Shown in pieces: positions 10,883-23,081 of a DNA stretch of 64,000 nt. Numbering within the stretch: the first letter of the stretch is position 1; each line of letters opens with the position of its first letter. The position numbers and the translations under genes were made by a program. This DNA comes from Solanum dulcamara (lineage: Eukaryota > Streptophyta > Magnoliopsida > Solanales > Solanaceae), in the NCBI RefSeq assembly GCF_947179165.1, contig NC_077240.1:44095501-44159500 (forward strand). The letters are read 5' to 3'. The notes below the pieces were generated by a model that was given only the letters and a program-made list of their open reading frames with translations, was not told the origin of the DNA and made no database searches.

Positions 10883-11980
10883 GAATTCAAGTCAAGTCTC
10901 CAATCAAAAGAAAAATTAGGCATCCTAGATAAAAGGTATGTGGAGTTCATCCATGGGCCATTTTCACCTTTTGAATCCCAAGTTTTTTCTCAAAATCTCT
11001 TATGAATTCTTTTTCTAAAATCCCTAGTTTCATGAATTTGCATTGGGTCTTCTTACTTATGATTATTATCATGATTATTAATTAAATTATGCATAATTCA
11101 GATTATATTTCACGATTTCAAGATGAATTTCAATGACCCATGCTATATGATAGTTTTAAGTATGTTTTCAATGAATTATGATCATGAATTTCAAGGAATT
11201 TTAATGAATGTTTTATGAATACTTATCAAAGCTTATGAATAACTCATGAAAGATTACAAATGATGTTTCAAGAATGTTTTAAGCAACAATTTATGGTATG
11301 ATAAGGTAGTTCTCACACAACCATCTTAAAGAGGTGATAAGGTATTTCTCACCAGCTCATGGATCTTTTGAATCAATCATGTTAATGAGCTAGTCTATTA
11401 TTTTCTTATAATGAGGATTGATATCTAGTATTATCTTTCCTAAATGATGTTATTGACTATGTTTTCATGAAGTTCAGTTGGGATAATGAATAAGCATCGA
11501 GAGGACTTTAAGGTTGGATTTGGTCTGATAGCCATAATAGCTACCTAAGGAAATTCTAGTAGCAAACTTTAGTCGTTAACTACGTTTTTTGCATAAGTTT
11601 AAAGTGCCAATATGGCATAGCAAGTGGATCCATATATAGTACAATGTTAGAGAAAGTTCCATTACAGAGTCTACCTCGGCAAAGTAACCCCCCCTCCCTT
11701 CTCGATGTGGGGCATATCAGATTCCATGTTATAGCTCACATAATCTTATATGTCGATTAAATGTACTATCCCACATCAATGTACTATGAGAAGTTATAAA
11801 GTTCTCATGATTATGTTTTGATGCAATGACCATATGATCATATGTTTTAAGGTTTTCAAGGTTTTACTCATGTTTAAGACATTGGTCACGCATCTCATGA
11901 TTCATATTGATTATGTCCTATATTAATTGTTCATGCATACTTCTCACATGCTTAGTACATTTCATGTACTAACACATACT
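10883..11980 (+). repeat. plus-strand LTR remnant, upstream part
   Basis: This block begins abruptly inside an LTR leader. The splice-donor-like AAAAG|GTATGTGG at 10931-10942 and the following CCATGGG place it relative to the LTR at 6223. The start of this LTR is missing, replaced by the end of the minus-strand LTR at 10882. The rest of it resumes at 14801, after the solo LTR insertion. Confidence 0.55.
11976..11980. repeat. target-site duplication ATACT (left)
   Basis: The five bases before the solo LTR are identical to the five after it (14796-14800). Confidence 0.9.
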
Positions 11981-14795
11981 TGTTACACCCCATATTCTTG
12001 AGCTCGGAATGTCCCTTAAGCTTCTTAGAAGTTATCAAGTGATTCGGATAATCTACCACACTATCAAATGACTCTAAGAAAGGGAGAATGTGGTACCCCA
12101 TAGTAGAGAAGGTTGGAAATAGAGTCAGGAGAATCCGGAAAGAGTTGGAGGCCAAGAAATGAGTCGTAGGAATCGATTTACCTATGTAAGCTACTAATTT
12201 AGAAGTCTTAATACACTTGAGCTATTTGAGTACATACCAAGCTTGCATAGCATGGATTACATAGGCTCTTAAAATAAGACGAGATTATGAACCCACGAGG
12301 AAGAAAAAAAAGACATGTGGCAGCCAATGAGGGAGTGACACATGGCAGAACCTCAAGCAAGTAGGTGACCCATCTGCTGGGTCAAATAGGTGACCCACCT
12401 GCTTGGGCGAGGTGGGCCCACTGCCACGTGGCAGCCCCACCTTACTTGCATGGACACGGTGGCCCAATAGGGGCTGGACACGTGTCCCCCCTTAAGGGAT
12501 GACACGTGTAACCCCTTGGGACCACCCATATAGGTGTATATGTATTACATACTTCAGTTTTATCCCTTAAAGTTCAGCAGCAATAAGAGAAAACAAACCC
12601 TAATTTGGAGAAAAAAGTGTGGCGGCCTAGGAGAAAAAATAAGGTACGTTCCGATTTCGCTCCGTAAATTAATTATCCAGCGTATACCAAGATGATATGG
12701 AGGTATTATAAGTATAAAATTATGGCTTGGTGCAGCCAAAATGGACAGCAAACAGTCCACACGATTTCAGCGCGACTAAAGAAATTCCGAGGTGCAATTT
12801 TGGCTAGTTTTAGCCAATTTCGGATAAGGTAAGGCTTTTCCTTTAAATTTGGACTTTATGGGGTTGTTATGTAGTGTATTATATACCTTTTATACTGCTG
12901 GGAGTATAAAAAAAGTCCTGGAAAGGCTCGACAGTAGAAATAATTGAAATTGAAGTCGTCGTAGTTAAATTATAGTCGAAATGAGGCACTGCGCGTGTGG
13001 GGGCTGCTGCTGGTCGTGTGGTGGTGTGTTTCAGGTACTAAATTTTTTCTAAAGTAGGTGGGGGATCTGCTGTTTTTAGCCACACAACCCCCGCTTCGTA
13101 CGGTTAAAGGTTTTGCAAAATGGAAACTAGAAACCTTATTTTGGTATCGTAGTTTCGAGCGAGTAATTTGGAGTTTATATTGTGTAATATTTCCATGTTA
13201 TATATATATATATATGAGCAGATGGTTATGTTGTTGGTTGTCTGTAGGTATTAAGGACGCAATTGGGGATTCAGATAGGGCACATTATAGGGGAGATTCT
13301 GCCCAATTTTCATTAACTCTTTAACTAGTTAAAGAACTAGTTGAGAAGGCAAACGAGGGGTTGAGTTCTATGAATACTCATGTGTAACCTAAGGACTGGA
13401 AAGTCAATGATTTTTGATGTTCATATTGATTTCGTATTGAATAGGTTCAAAGGATGACGAGATAATGAGATAAAGAGTAACCCGTAAGAGGTATGTCAAG
13501 CTTTCTCTTGGTATGTTTTTGGCATAAGTATGTAAAGCTTATTCTCTTTCTTTTGGCATGTCTTAGATGTAGACTATGGAGTAGGTATGCTTTGGTGCAA
13601 CTTTATTCTTAGGTTCTGAATATGACTTCAGGACTCTTGATCACTTCTGGATGTCAAGACTCTTAAAGTAGATAAACTCCTATTCCTCGAGTCTTCTATA
13701 TGACTAAATAGTGATTGATTAGACAAAGCCCTTCTTTTTTAAAAAAGCTCTGAGATAACCAATGCTCAGACTTCTATAAGATATTTCACATTGGTATATG
13801 TCTAAGATTTCCAAAACTCTTTTTTACATAGTCCTTAGTAACATTTAGAGGGTATATGTCAGATGCTTCCTACCCTGATCTCCAAGTGATGGTTCACTTG
13901 ATGACTTCATTGAGACTCGGATAATGATTTAAACTGTATTTTGTTTCTCACTACTCTACTCTTGTATACTGTAACACTTCTTCTTCGAGTCCCGGGCCGG
14001 TTATCGGATTCGTGCACAATTCTACTACATTGTTCATCGCGCCCTCACTAGGGAGCTGGGTACGTATGTATATATGTGATGATGTGTTGTAATAAGGAGC
14101 TGATGGTTCTACAGATATGATTCACCGGATCCCTAATAGGGCCGGCTATATTGAAAATTTGAGCATGCATGATTTTACTTTCCCAGGTATAGGGTTCTAA
14201 TTTGATATTTTACCCTCTGCTCCTCTATTTGAGATATACTTCCAGTTGTGTTATGTTATATTTTACATACTCAGTACATATGTCGTACTGACTCCCTTTT
14301 CTCAGAGGGCTGCATTTCATGCCCGCAGGTACAAATACAGTTTGTGGGAGTCCATTAGCTTAAGATTCTGTTCAGCTCAGCTAGAAGAGGCTCCATTGTA
14401 TTAGAGCCTAGTTTTTGGCACTGGCCGTAGATGTATAGCATTGTTTTATTATTCAGGGGTATGGTGGGGGCCCTATCCCGCCATATGTTATCATTAATAT
14501 TATTAGAGGTCTGCAGACATGTATATGTCAGTTGTGTATGTCAATTTGGTTTAGTTGGGTCTATATGATGTATGGTATATGTTATTATGTTATGGCAGCC
14601 TTATCGACTTGCGTGCCCTTTCATATTGTGATACAAATGAAAGAGGCTACAGGTTTATGAAAATATTATCACCCAATAGGGTTCTGTTACATAGTATTAT
14701 GTTATTTATAGTTCGACCTGACCACAACTGATAGATATGTATACGGGGGGTCCAGGTCGGACCCCAGTCGCGGCCTACGAGGTTGGGTCATGACA
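11981..14795 (+). mobile_element. solo LTR (family A), 2815 bp, TSD ATACT
   Basis: A complete LTR runs from TGTTACACCCC to GGTTGGGTCATGACA, bounded by a perfect 5-bp duplication (ATACT). No internal region is present, so this is a solo LTR left by recombination between the two LTRs of a full element. It resembles the LTRs of elements 2 and 3 and the solo LTR at 20589. It has a G-box cluster (12425-12508), a TATA-like zone near 12535 and a donor-like AAG|GTACGT at 12641-12649. The open frames within it have no recognised motif. Confidence 0.92.
12425..12508. promoter_or_regulatory. three G-boxes in solo LTR U3
   Basis: CACGTG occurs at 12425-12430, 12479-12484 (inside the 12-bp palindrome GGACACGTGTCC) and 12503-12508, just upstream of the TATA-like region. 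CACGTG is the core bound by plant bZIP and bHLH factors, so this looks like an enhancer-type cluster. Activity is inferred only. Confidence 0.6.
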
Positions 14796-14800
14796 ATACT
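14796..14800. repeat. target-site duplication ATACT (right)
   Basis: Identical to 11976-11980, directly after the LTR terminus CATGACA. Confidence 0.9.
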
Positions 14801-15208
14801 TTTGCCTATATTATATCATAATGTAGGCATGGATGATTATCGCGCATCCCCTATTCATGAGAGGAGTCAAACATGTACTTTCACTCTTTGGTGAGTCCTC
14901 ATTATTTAAGGACAAAAGTTTCATCTTCATTGTTCTTATGACTTTCTTATGTTGTCATAGGTGATCTAGGATCTTGTCTTATGCCTCCAACTAGTTATTA
15001 GGGGTATGTTAGATGTTATGGATTCTATGTTGTCTTTCATTTCAAATTTGAGACTTTCATGTTGAGACTTTATTTATGTGTCTATGTCTTACTTTATTGA
15101 TTTACTTACCTTATGTATGCTCATGAATGATATGCTAAAAGTCTTGGTTGGGATCCCTCAGGATTCTAATCATCGTGTTTCACCTAGGATCTAGCTTGGG
15201 TCGTGATA
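14801..15208 (+). repeat. plus-strand LTR remnant, downstream part
   Basis: Continuation of the LTR interrupted at 11980. It ends GGGTCGTGATA at 15208, a mutated TGACA-type LTR terminus. Upstream is the family phrase around GGTTGGGATCCCTCAGG, similar to the end of the LTR at 7889. Confidence 0.6.
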
Positions 15209-16968
15209 TGTATCTGCATCAGATCCTCAATGGTACGCCTGTTGGTGATCTCTAACACTTGTATCTGCATCATGAAATGATGCAAGTCAAATGAAGTCAG
15301 TACATATAATGTTTGAGTATGTAAAATGGTTAAGGAAAACTTACATCAAGATACTCAACAAAAGAACTCAACTATGGATATAACTCAACATCAATAAAGC
15401 ATGAAGTAAAATAAGAGGTGCTTTAAAATGGTATGAAAAAATAAATGCAGTTCAGTATATAAAATATAATACTTTACTGCTTAGAAAGATTATCTGGTCG
15501 ACGTTCATCACTTATGAGCTAGTAATGATATAAGTAAGCGATGTCGTTGCCACATCCTTCCAATACCTTGCCAGGGTAAGGGACATCACATCATCTCTAG
15601 ATCCATATAATAGTCCTCTTTTGAGACAATGAGGAGTCATCCGAATGAACATCATGATCCTATCCTATGCTGGTTACGTATTTTATGGGGATTGGGTTGT
15701 TTAAATTCTTTCTCAAGTCGGTGCTTAATACTATTCTCAAAATATTATTATGCTCATATACATATACATCAAGTGAGTGAAATACTCAAAATATATCCCA
15801 TCTAGTCTCATTGGACTTTTACACCAATTTACATCTTCTCTCATCATCATATCTTCTCTTAGTTATAGATAACATTCATCTCATCAATTGCATTTAAATA
15901 TTTACATTGAATCCTCAAGAATATGACATGTAAATGCATTAATATTCTTCCTTGAAAATATACATCAAAAGATTCCTTCAACCTCAACATCATACTCAAC
16001 TCATCACTTATTAAATATGGATAAATATTCATTCTTTTAACATCAATACTGCATAAAATATATACAATGCAAACCTCTAATAGGGTTCATGTGGATACGA
16101 TCATGAATCTGTAATCTCAAACATCAACTCATCAAGTACAATATAATATATGTATTGTAATTTAGTAAAGAAATAAGTAATACATCAAGAATTAACTTTT
16201 ATGGAATTGGAAACTCAAACTCATTACTCAATTTGATTTTAGGAATATGTAGGAAACGAGGATGAACTTGGTCCAATATTTTGGTAGCCTTACATACCTA
16301 GAAACAAGATTATCTTGTCAAAAATCAAAGATTTTGCTTGAAATCCTCGAACCCTAGCTCATCTCCTTCTTTCCAATGTGTGCTCCCAATATTTCTAAGT
16401 GTAATGAGAGAAAATACACATTGGGTACTAATAAGGGGTTAAATTTAGTCCCAATTATTCTTGGTTTAAGTTTCGAAAAGGTGGAGAAAAGATTGGAATA
16501 CCCCTAATTAAAACGGACTAAGCCGTCTACGGGTGCCTTCCTATGGACCGTAGGAGCTACTATGACCATAGAAGGTCACTTGTAGGATCCTTGGTCTAAA
16601 GGAAGGACCTACTAGAACTCCTCACATGTGTCTACGACCACATTCTACAGGTCTTAGACCCTTCGAAAAATCGTCATACTAATCTATTGGAAGGGTTTTG
16701 AGGGCTTCCCTTAAAGAGGAGCCTACGAACCACTTCCTACGGTCCGTAGGAACTCCTTCGGTCTGTAAAATCCACTCGTAGGTAAGGTTGAAGAACCCAA
16801 ATTTTTTCTAAGTGTTGGGATGCCCTATGAATGGCCACCTACAACTCGTAGACACCCTTACTGTAGGTGCCTATCATGGGCACTGGTGGTCCATTTCACT
16901 TACCTTTTTCTCAGGTTTTCTCTTGGTTCTCAAGCTTGGTCTAGGCTAGAATAGTATGAGGTGTTACA
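15209..16968 (-). repeat. minus-strand LTR remnant
   Basis: On the minus strand it starts TGTAACACCTC at 16968. Its U5 end is missing; the left side begins within the LTR at the junction with 15208. It is similar in layout to the solo LTR at 40225-42048. CCTACGGTCCGTAGG at 16735-16749 is a hyphenated palindrome of the type repeated in these LTRs. No coding sequence is seen. Confidence 0.65.
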
Positions 16969-17353
16969 CCTTCCTCGTCTTGTCAACTTCCAAAAATCCC
17001 AAAATCAAGTCTCTGAATCTTGATCTATGGGTCATTCCTACGAATCGTAGAACTTCTTAAGGTCCATAGGATCCTTTCATCAAGTGACCTCATACTTTGT
17101 GAATTTTTCAAACCTCAGGACCCTTCCTATGACTCACTTCTATGGACCATTGGACCTTATACAGTCCACAGGTTCAACTCGTAGGTTGAACTAATACTTA
17201 GTAATTTTTTCCAACTCCTCAGTCCCAACCTACAACTGCTTCCAACAATCCGTAGGACCTTGTACATGTCGTAGGTGGGCTCGTACAAACCTATACCAGA
17301 AGAGTTTTTTGGCATTTTTCTTTTTGTTTAACTTTCCAATTTTCGAGGTCTTA
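16969..17353 (-). repeat. minus-strand LTR 5' fragment (TGTAAGACCTC family)
   Basis: On the minus strand it starts TCGTAAGACCTC at 17353, close to the TGTAAGACCTC terminus seen at 4784 and 6223. It contains the same CTACGA/TCGTAG motifs. It is only about 385 bp, then abuts the LTR ending at 16968. Confidence 0.55.
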
Positions 17354-17510
17354 CGACACGATAACGAACAAAAAAATGAAGTATTCCTAAGATTGACCTA
17401 TAGCCTCTTGAATATAGGATACGAACGTCATCATACCAATTTGTGAGACTCTACTAGTCACTTGCTCTTTTACTAGAAAGACTGATGAACCTAAAGTTCA
17501 TATACCACGC
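17354..17510 (-). other. retroelement leader with degenerate PBS
   Basis: The plus-strand bases 17496-17507 match 9 of 12 positions of GCTCTGATACCA, the complement of the initiator-Met PBS. They lie three bases from the LTR start TGTCACAACCC at 17511. The remaining ~140 bp correspond to the leader between PBS and gag. Gag itself is gone. Confidence 0.55.
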
Positions 17511-20472
17511 TGTCACAACCCAAAATCTGGCCATGATGGTGCATATTATAAACTCTTAGTAGGCAAGCCAAAACCCAAAGCGAAAAGAAATAAATAAACT
17601 TAAACATAACTATACGAAAGCAATAATAAGGATAAGATGGGCCCATAGTATAGATATGTATCAAATGATACAAAATATACAAAAAGGTCCTGAAAGTGAT
17701 CGAAAAAGACAAAACTATACACAAGAACCAACCCAGACGTGGTGTCACCGATACAAGAGTATCTAAGTACAGAAAGTACTACATAAAAAAGAACTGTCTA
17801 ATCAAAATACAAAATAAAAAATACATAGACAGTATAAAAGAAAGAAATGCAGCAAGACTCTAGATGCTAAGAGCTCAACACGATCCAAGTCTACGACGTC
17901 CACAGGAGATCCAATTCTAATAGAGGGTGGCTCATACTATGTACTGCATCAGAAAAAGATGTAGAAGTATAGTATTAGTACCAAAACACGAGGTACTCAG
18001 TAGGCATCATAGGCCGGCTGAGATCAGAAAGATTATATATAAATAAAAGAAGGACGATACTGCTAGAATAACATTTGATAACTATTGGGAGATATACTAA
18101 TCAATAAAGACGGTGAAGATACAAGTAGTAAGCACAATAAATCCAACATAAGACAATCACAACCAAAAAGGGTTAAAACAAAATAATGTAATGCAAATGT
18201 GGTCAATGCATAAAAGTAAAAGCCCCAAAAAATCTTTATGACACCCAGAAAGATCCCTCGGACTTGACAATTGATGGAATGCAAGGAATATAAAATGGAA
18301 TTTAATCTGCAGGCTGCTTCGGAATACCTGCTCGAGCTTATCCGTAAAAGTAAACCTTCTTTTATTCAAAAAAACCTTATAAAATCAAATATTTGCCTTA
18401 AAAACTTGGCCTCCTTGAATGTGAAACCAACATATTTAAAGCAATTATTTCTTTTAAGACACAAAACCTCAAAAATGGTGTATTTTTCTTCAAAATTCCA
18501 AGTTCCCCCAAGTAAAAAAAAATAACCCACCCCCTCATAGCTCAAAATAAGTAGAAACCGTAATAAAATTATATTAGTGTCTCAAATACATCTTTTCTCT
18601 CATTTTTAGATACAAACATGGCAAATGTAGATGTCGTGCGCATGAATGCATATCAACTACTATCAAACCATTCTCAAAATCAATCACACCACACAAACAA
18701 CTAGGTAAATACCCTAATAGTACAATTGTATTAACCTGAAACTCTATCCAATCCAAGTCCAAGGCTTCAGGTCCACAAATATGAGAATAAAGCGATAAAG
18801 CATGAAAATAACCACAAAGACACACATTCATACCAAACCAATACAACGCACATAAATATAAATTTAAACTACCTAGAAGAATTCTAAGGACCCTATAACA
18901 ACAACCAAGACCAAGGCTCAACCTAAGCTATGGCTTCTATAGCTAACGTGCTAGTTTAATTACCCAAAGATGGCCAAAATATGTCTAAAAATCATGCAAC
19001 CCTAAAACCTCATCCAAAAGCCTTCCTAAGGATCAATGCAACTCCAACTATATAGAATCTATTTAAGCCAAGTCTAAATGGGATATCATAGCTTACCTCA
19101 AGGCCGAAACCACACTCAAACCTCTATTCCAAAGTATTTCCTTTTGAGAAGCCTCGAAATGATGCCACGCTATCAAATTAGAGATGAGAACATCAAAACA
19201 AGAAAAAACAATACCCATATTGCAATAAAAGATTTCGAACCCAAAAATAGGATCAAAATAGGATCATGGGACTCACGCATGGAATAACAAAAATGAATTT
19301 ATCACAAGGTCCCAACTATCTCAAGGAACTTGTGCCCAAAATGAGCATAATCTGAGCACTAATGAGCTCAAATTATTCCCATCCTAATTAGGCTCAAGGA
19401 TGATCAAACATGGAATTTAAGAGGGAGAATTGACGGAAACTTACAAGATAAATGCATGATAAATGACCCTTTTAACGACCCCAAACTATTCTCCACCAAT
19501 TTCCAACAATTTATCCCGATTTACCTCCAAATTTTGAGCTCCAAATCACCTTAAAGGAGTTGGTCTCGAGAAATAAAAATTAAAAAACAAGAAGACCGAT
19601 TTATAACTAGTCAATTGCCTCCGCAAACTTGGGACTGGTCTACGAACGCAGAGGTCAAACTTGACTCAGTCAAGGTGACCTTCACATACGAACGTGGGAC
19701 CTGGTCCGCAGACATGGAGGTTAAATTGACTAATACTCTGTAGATGTTGAGCCTAGCCCGCGAATGCATAGTATAGTGCATGATACACCAGCAAAGGCTG
19801 CTTCAGTTGCACTTTAGAGTTAAGAAAATGTCTGTATGGGGGCTCAGATTTCATAGAAACCCCATGAAAGCAAAAAATACTATGCTGCCCTTCAAAAAAT
19901 GCATTTCCGACTTAATGAAATTGATGAAACAACCAACGGAGGTCATCTCTATAGAATGTTGACCCAAGTCAACACTTACACAAAGCAACCAAAGCATCAA
20001 AAAATAAAACACCACAAAATCATCCCGATCATTTTGGTATCCAAACCAAAGGTTATTCTAGATCAAACTCATCATTCCAAAGCTAACCGCACTGATGAAA
20101 TTCTCATTTGAGCTTTTTTCAAGAATATTGACTTAAGTCATACTTTAGCCAAACTGTCAATCACCTAATGGATCAAACTCATCCCCAAGGCCTCAAGATT
20201 CGAACCAACTGTGCTACTAGCCCAAAATAGACTCGGTGATAAAATTGATAGAATTCTCATCCGACATCAAATTCTCTGGATATTGACCAAAGTCAACACT
20301 TTCAACTTACAAGATTTCAAAAAGAGAAAAATCTCAATTAAAACTCTTCCTGAGCACCTCGAGAAGCATATCACCTATCTAATTACATCAAAAATACTGC
20401 ACAGAAGCTACAAAAAAGGATAAAATAGTAATTTCATGTAAAAGCAAGCAAATGACGAGGAGGGTCATTACA
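17511..20472 (-). repeat. minus-strand 5' LTR, 2962 bp
   Basis: Plus-strand sequence runs from TGTCACAACCC to GGGTCATTACA. On the minus strand this is TGTAATGACCC...GGGTTGTGACA, complete with TG...CA termini and a PBS at its U5 side. Outside its U3 end lies tagca (20473-20477), which does not match the bases on the internal side, as expected for the 5' LTR of a truncated element. Open frames up to 115 codons at 18574-18921 show only low-complexity hydrophobic residues and no family motif. Confidence 0.75.
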
Positions 20473-20583
20473 TAGCATCAAGTAAATATTTTCTTCTAAA
20501 TCACATAGTGGCCTTTTGATTTCAATACCAGGATCAACCTTGTTTTGTATCAGTGACTTCAAAACTATAGCACTGGAGTGATG
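20473..20583 (-). pseudogene. gypsy protease remnant (part 1, continues at 39682)
   Basis: On the minus strand I read a SAIV-KSL-QNKVDPG-like stretch followed by KGHYVI or RPLCDL depending on frame. This resembles the retropepsin region of Athila/Tat-type gypsy elements (SAIVxxxxxxKxxDPG...ALCDLGASINLMP). It is separated from its upstream half (39682-39960) by element 2 and the solo LTR. Frame breaks are present. Confidence 0.55.
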
Positions 20584-20588
20584 TATCT
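20584..20588. repeat. target-site duplication TATCT (left)
   Basis: Identical to 23764-23768 on the far side of the solo LTR. The overlapping bases 20583-20587 (GTATC) also form the left duplication of element 2, matched by ATATC at 39677-39681. Confidence 0.8.
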
Positions 20589-20967
20589 TGTTATACCCCG
20601 TACTTTTGTACCTTGGAAGGTTCCTAAGTTATGTAACCTTCTTAAGCTCTTAAGTTCTTGACAGACTCTTAAGCTTCTTAGAAGTCACCATGTGAGCCGG
20701 ATAATCTATGACGTCATCAAATAACTCTAAGGAAGGAAGAATGAGATACCCTATAATAGAGAAGATTGGAAATAGGATTGTAAGAATTTGGAAGAAGTTG
20801 GAGACCAAATAATGAGTCATAGGACTCGACTTACTTACATAAGCTACCAACTTAGAAACCTTACATACTTAAGCTACTTGAGTACATACCAATCTTACAT
20901 AGCAAGGATTACATAGGTTCGTAAAGTAAGATGAGATTACGAACCCACGAGGAGGAAAAGAAGGTGC

Positions 20968-21137
20968 CACGTGGCAGCATGGAAGAGTGCCACATAGTAG
21001 CAGCTGGAGGTGCCACGTGGTAGCAGCTGGAGCAAAGGGTGGGCCTCAACATGCTACATAGCAGCTCATGGTTGGAGGAGGTGGTACGTTGGCCCAATGA
21101 GGGCTTGACACATGTCACCACTTAGATTTGACACGTG
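20968..21137. promoter_or_regulatory. three G-boxes upstream of LTR TATA
   Basis: CACGTG occurs at 20968-20973, 21014-21019 and 21132-21137, the last about 15 bp upstream of the TATA box. The same arrangement appears in the other family A solo LTR and, partly decayed to CACATG, in the LTRs of elements 2 and 3. Confidence 0.6.
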
Positions 21138-21152
21138 TAACCACTAAAGTAG

Positions 21153-21166
21153 CCTATATATATATA
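21153..21166 (+). promoter_or_regulatory. LTR TATA box
   Basis: An uninterrupted TA run (CTATATATATATATG) lies downstream of the G-box cluster and about 140 bp upstream of the donor-like motif. Confidence 0.65.
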
Positions 21167-22050
21167 TGTTTTATGACTTTTAGGTCATATTTATCCAAAG
21201 AATTCATTCTTATCCAAGAAAATGTTAGAAAAAAAGAGAAGAGAAATCCTTAAGCTAGAGAGAAAGAGAGCTATGGATTTGGGGAGAAAAAAGGGGTAAG
21301 TTCTCCGATTTCGTTCCATGAATTAATATCTAGGTTATACCACGAGGGTATGAAGGTGTTATTAATATAAATTTATGATTTGGAGCAGCACCAAAAAGAT
21401 AACAAACAGCCATGAGGTTTCAGCCATGCTAGGAGAACTTCCAAGGCGAGTTTTGGCAAGTTTTGTTGAGTTTCGGGAAAGGTAAGTCTTTCCCTTTCAA
21501 ATAGGAGCTTATGATGTTGTTATTCAGTATAATACATGTCTTAAATGAGGCTTGAAGTGTTGTGATTGTGGTGTTGTGGTGCAGATGGGTTGATTGAGTG
21601 TTGCAGGGCTAGAAAGTGTTCTAAAATGGGTGTGGGTACTGCTGGTTTCAGCCACATGACCCTCCGTTTCGTGTTGTTAAAGGTTTTACAAAATAAAGGT
21701 TAAAAACTCTATTTTGGTATCGTAGTTTTGAGCTAGTTGCTTGGAGTTGTATTGAGTAATGTTGAGTTAATTTGATTGTATACATAGCTAATATTTTTTG
21801 TTGGTAATATGGATACTAAGATTAGCAGTTAGATAGGGAAAGTTATAGGGGAGATGCTGCATAATTTTTGGTAATTTCGAAACTAGTAATAAACTAGTCG
21901 AGGGAAGTGGATAAGCAAACGATCCCTATGGATACTTGGTTGTGGAGTTGGAAAATGGAAAGTGAAAGATTATTAAACTTAGTATTACTTTCATGTTAAA
22001 TAGGTACAAGATACGACGGGGTGAACGTGGTTAAGAGTAATCCGTTAGAG

Positions 22051-22315
22051 GTATGTGAAGCTACCTTCTTTCTCTTGGTATGTTTATGGCATAAGTATGT
22101 GAAGCTACCTTCTTTTTCTTGACATGTTTTTGGCATAAGTATGTGAAGCTACCTTCTTTCTCTTGGTATGTTTTTGGCATATGTATGTGAAGCTACCTTA
22201 TTTCTCTTGACATGTTTTTGGCATAAGTATATGAAGCTACCTTCTTTCTCTTGGCATGTTCTTGTCATAAGTATGTGAAGCTACCTTCTTTCCTCTTGGT
22301 ATGTTTTTGACATAA
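22051..22315 (+). repeat. 44-bp minisatellite, six units
   Basis: The unit begins GTATGTGAAGCTACCTT at 22051, 22095, 22139, 22183, 22227 and 22271. The period is exactly 44 bp until the last unit, which has one extra base. Each unit carries a TTTCTCTTGG-ATGTTTTTGGCATAA segment. It lies in the downstream half of the solo LTR. Single-copy versions of the unit occur in related LTRs. Confidence 0.95.
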
Positions 22316-22794
22316 GTATGATGCTATTATGCTATAATTATTCACCAAGCCATGAAGGGACGGGTACAATTCCAAGAAAGTTCCTCTTTTTAAAGCCACT
22401 AGGATAGCCAACTTCTTGATTCCCAAAGATATTTGATGATGACTTGAGACGGAAATATAATTCGAAAAGTTCCATTTTGACCTAATCCATAGTGACAATC
22501 AAAAGGTACTTGATATGTCTCTTTTCTTGGTTTTTTAATGATAGCACATTTTGAGTATTCCATCAAGTCTCAAATATGATCTAAAATGCATATGGTTACT
22601 CACTACTCTACTCGTGTATATTGTAACCCTTCTTTCACCAAGTCTCGAGCCGGATATGTTATCGTGCATAGTTCACTTCATTATCCACTGAGTCCCTCAC
22701 TAGGAGGCTGGGTATGCTATATGAGAAAATGATAATGCAATGACATGAACAACTCACTGAGTCCCTCACTAGAGAGATGGGTACGTATGTATAT

Positions 22795-23081
22795 ATAATA
22801 TAATATATAGATTAGGCTGAACGTTCCTCTGCATTACTATATAATATATGGATCAGGATAAACGTTCCTCGATATTACTATATAATATATGGATTGGGAT
22901 GAACGTTCTTCGACATTACTATATAATATATAGATCGAGCCGAATGTTCCTCAGCATTACTATATAATATATGGATGAGGACGATTGTTCCTCGGCATTA
23001 CTATATAATATATGGATCGGTCCGAACGTTCCTCGATATTACTATATAATATATAGATCGAGCTGAATATTCCTCGGTATT
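22795..23081 (+). repeat. 41-bp minisatellite, about seven units
   Basis: ACTATATAATATAT recurs at 22836, 22877, 22918, 22959, 23000 and 23041, exactly 41 bp apart. A diverged unit precedes these and another follows. Each unit pairs an AT-rich half with GAACGTTCCTCG-like sequence, itself a near palindrome (GAACGTTC). Confidence 0.95.

Noticed and set aside
18574..18921. 115-codon minus-strand open frame
   Set aside because: It lies wholly inside an LTR (17511-20472) and shows no domain, only Leu/Cys-rich sequence.
17506..20477. A TSD around the LTR at 17511-20472
   Set aside because: CACGC and TAGCA do not match; the left side is internal element sequence (PBS and leader), as expected for a 5' LTR.
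22051..23081. Regularly spaced repeats resembling a CRISPR array
   Set aside because: Units are contiguous with no unique spacers, sit in a plant LTR, and have no cas genes nearby.
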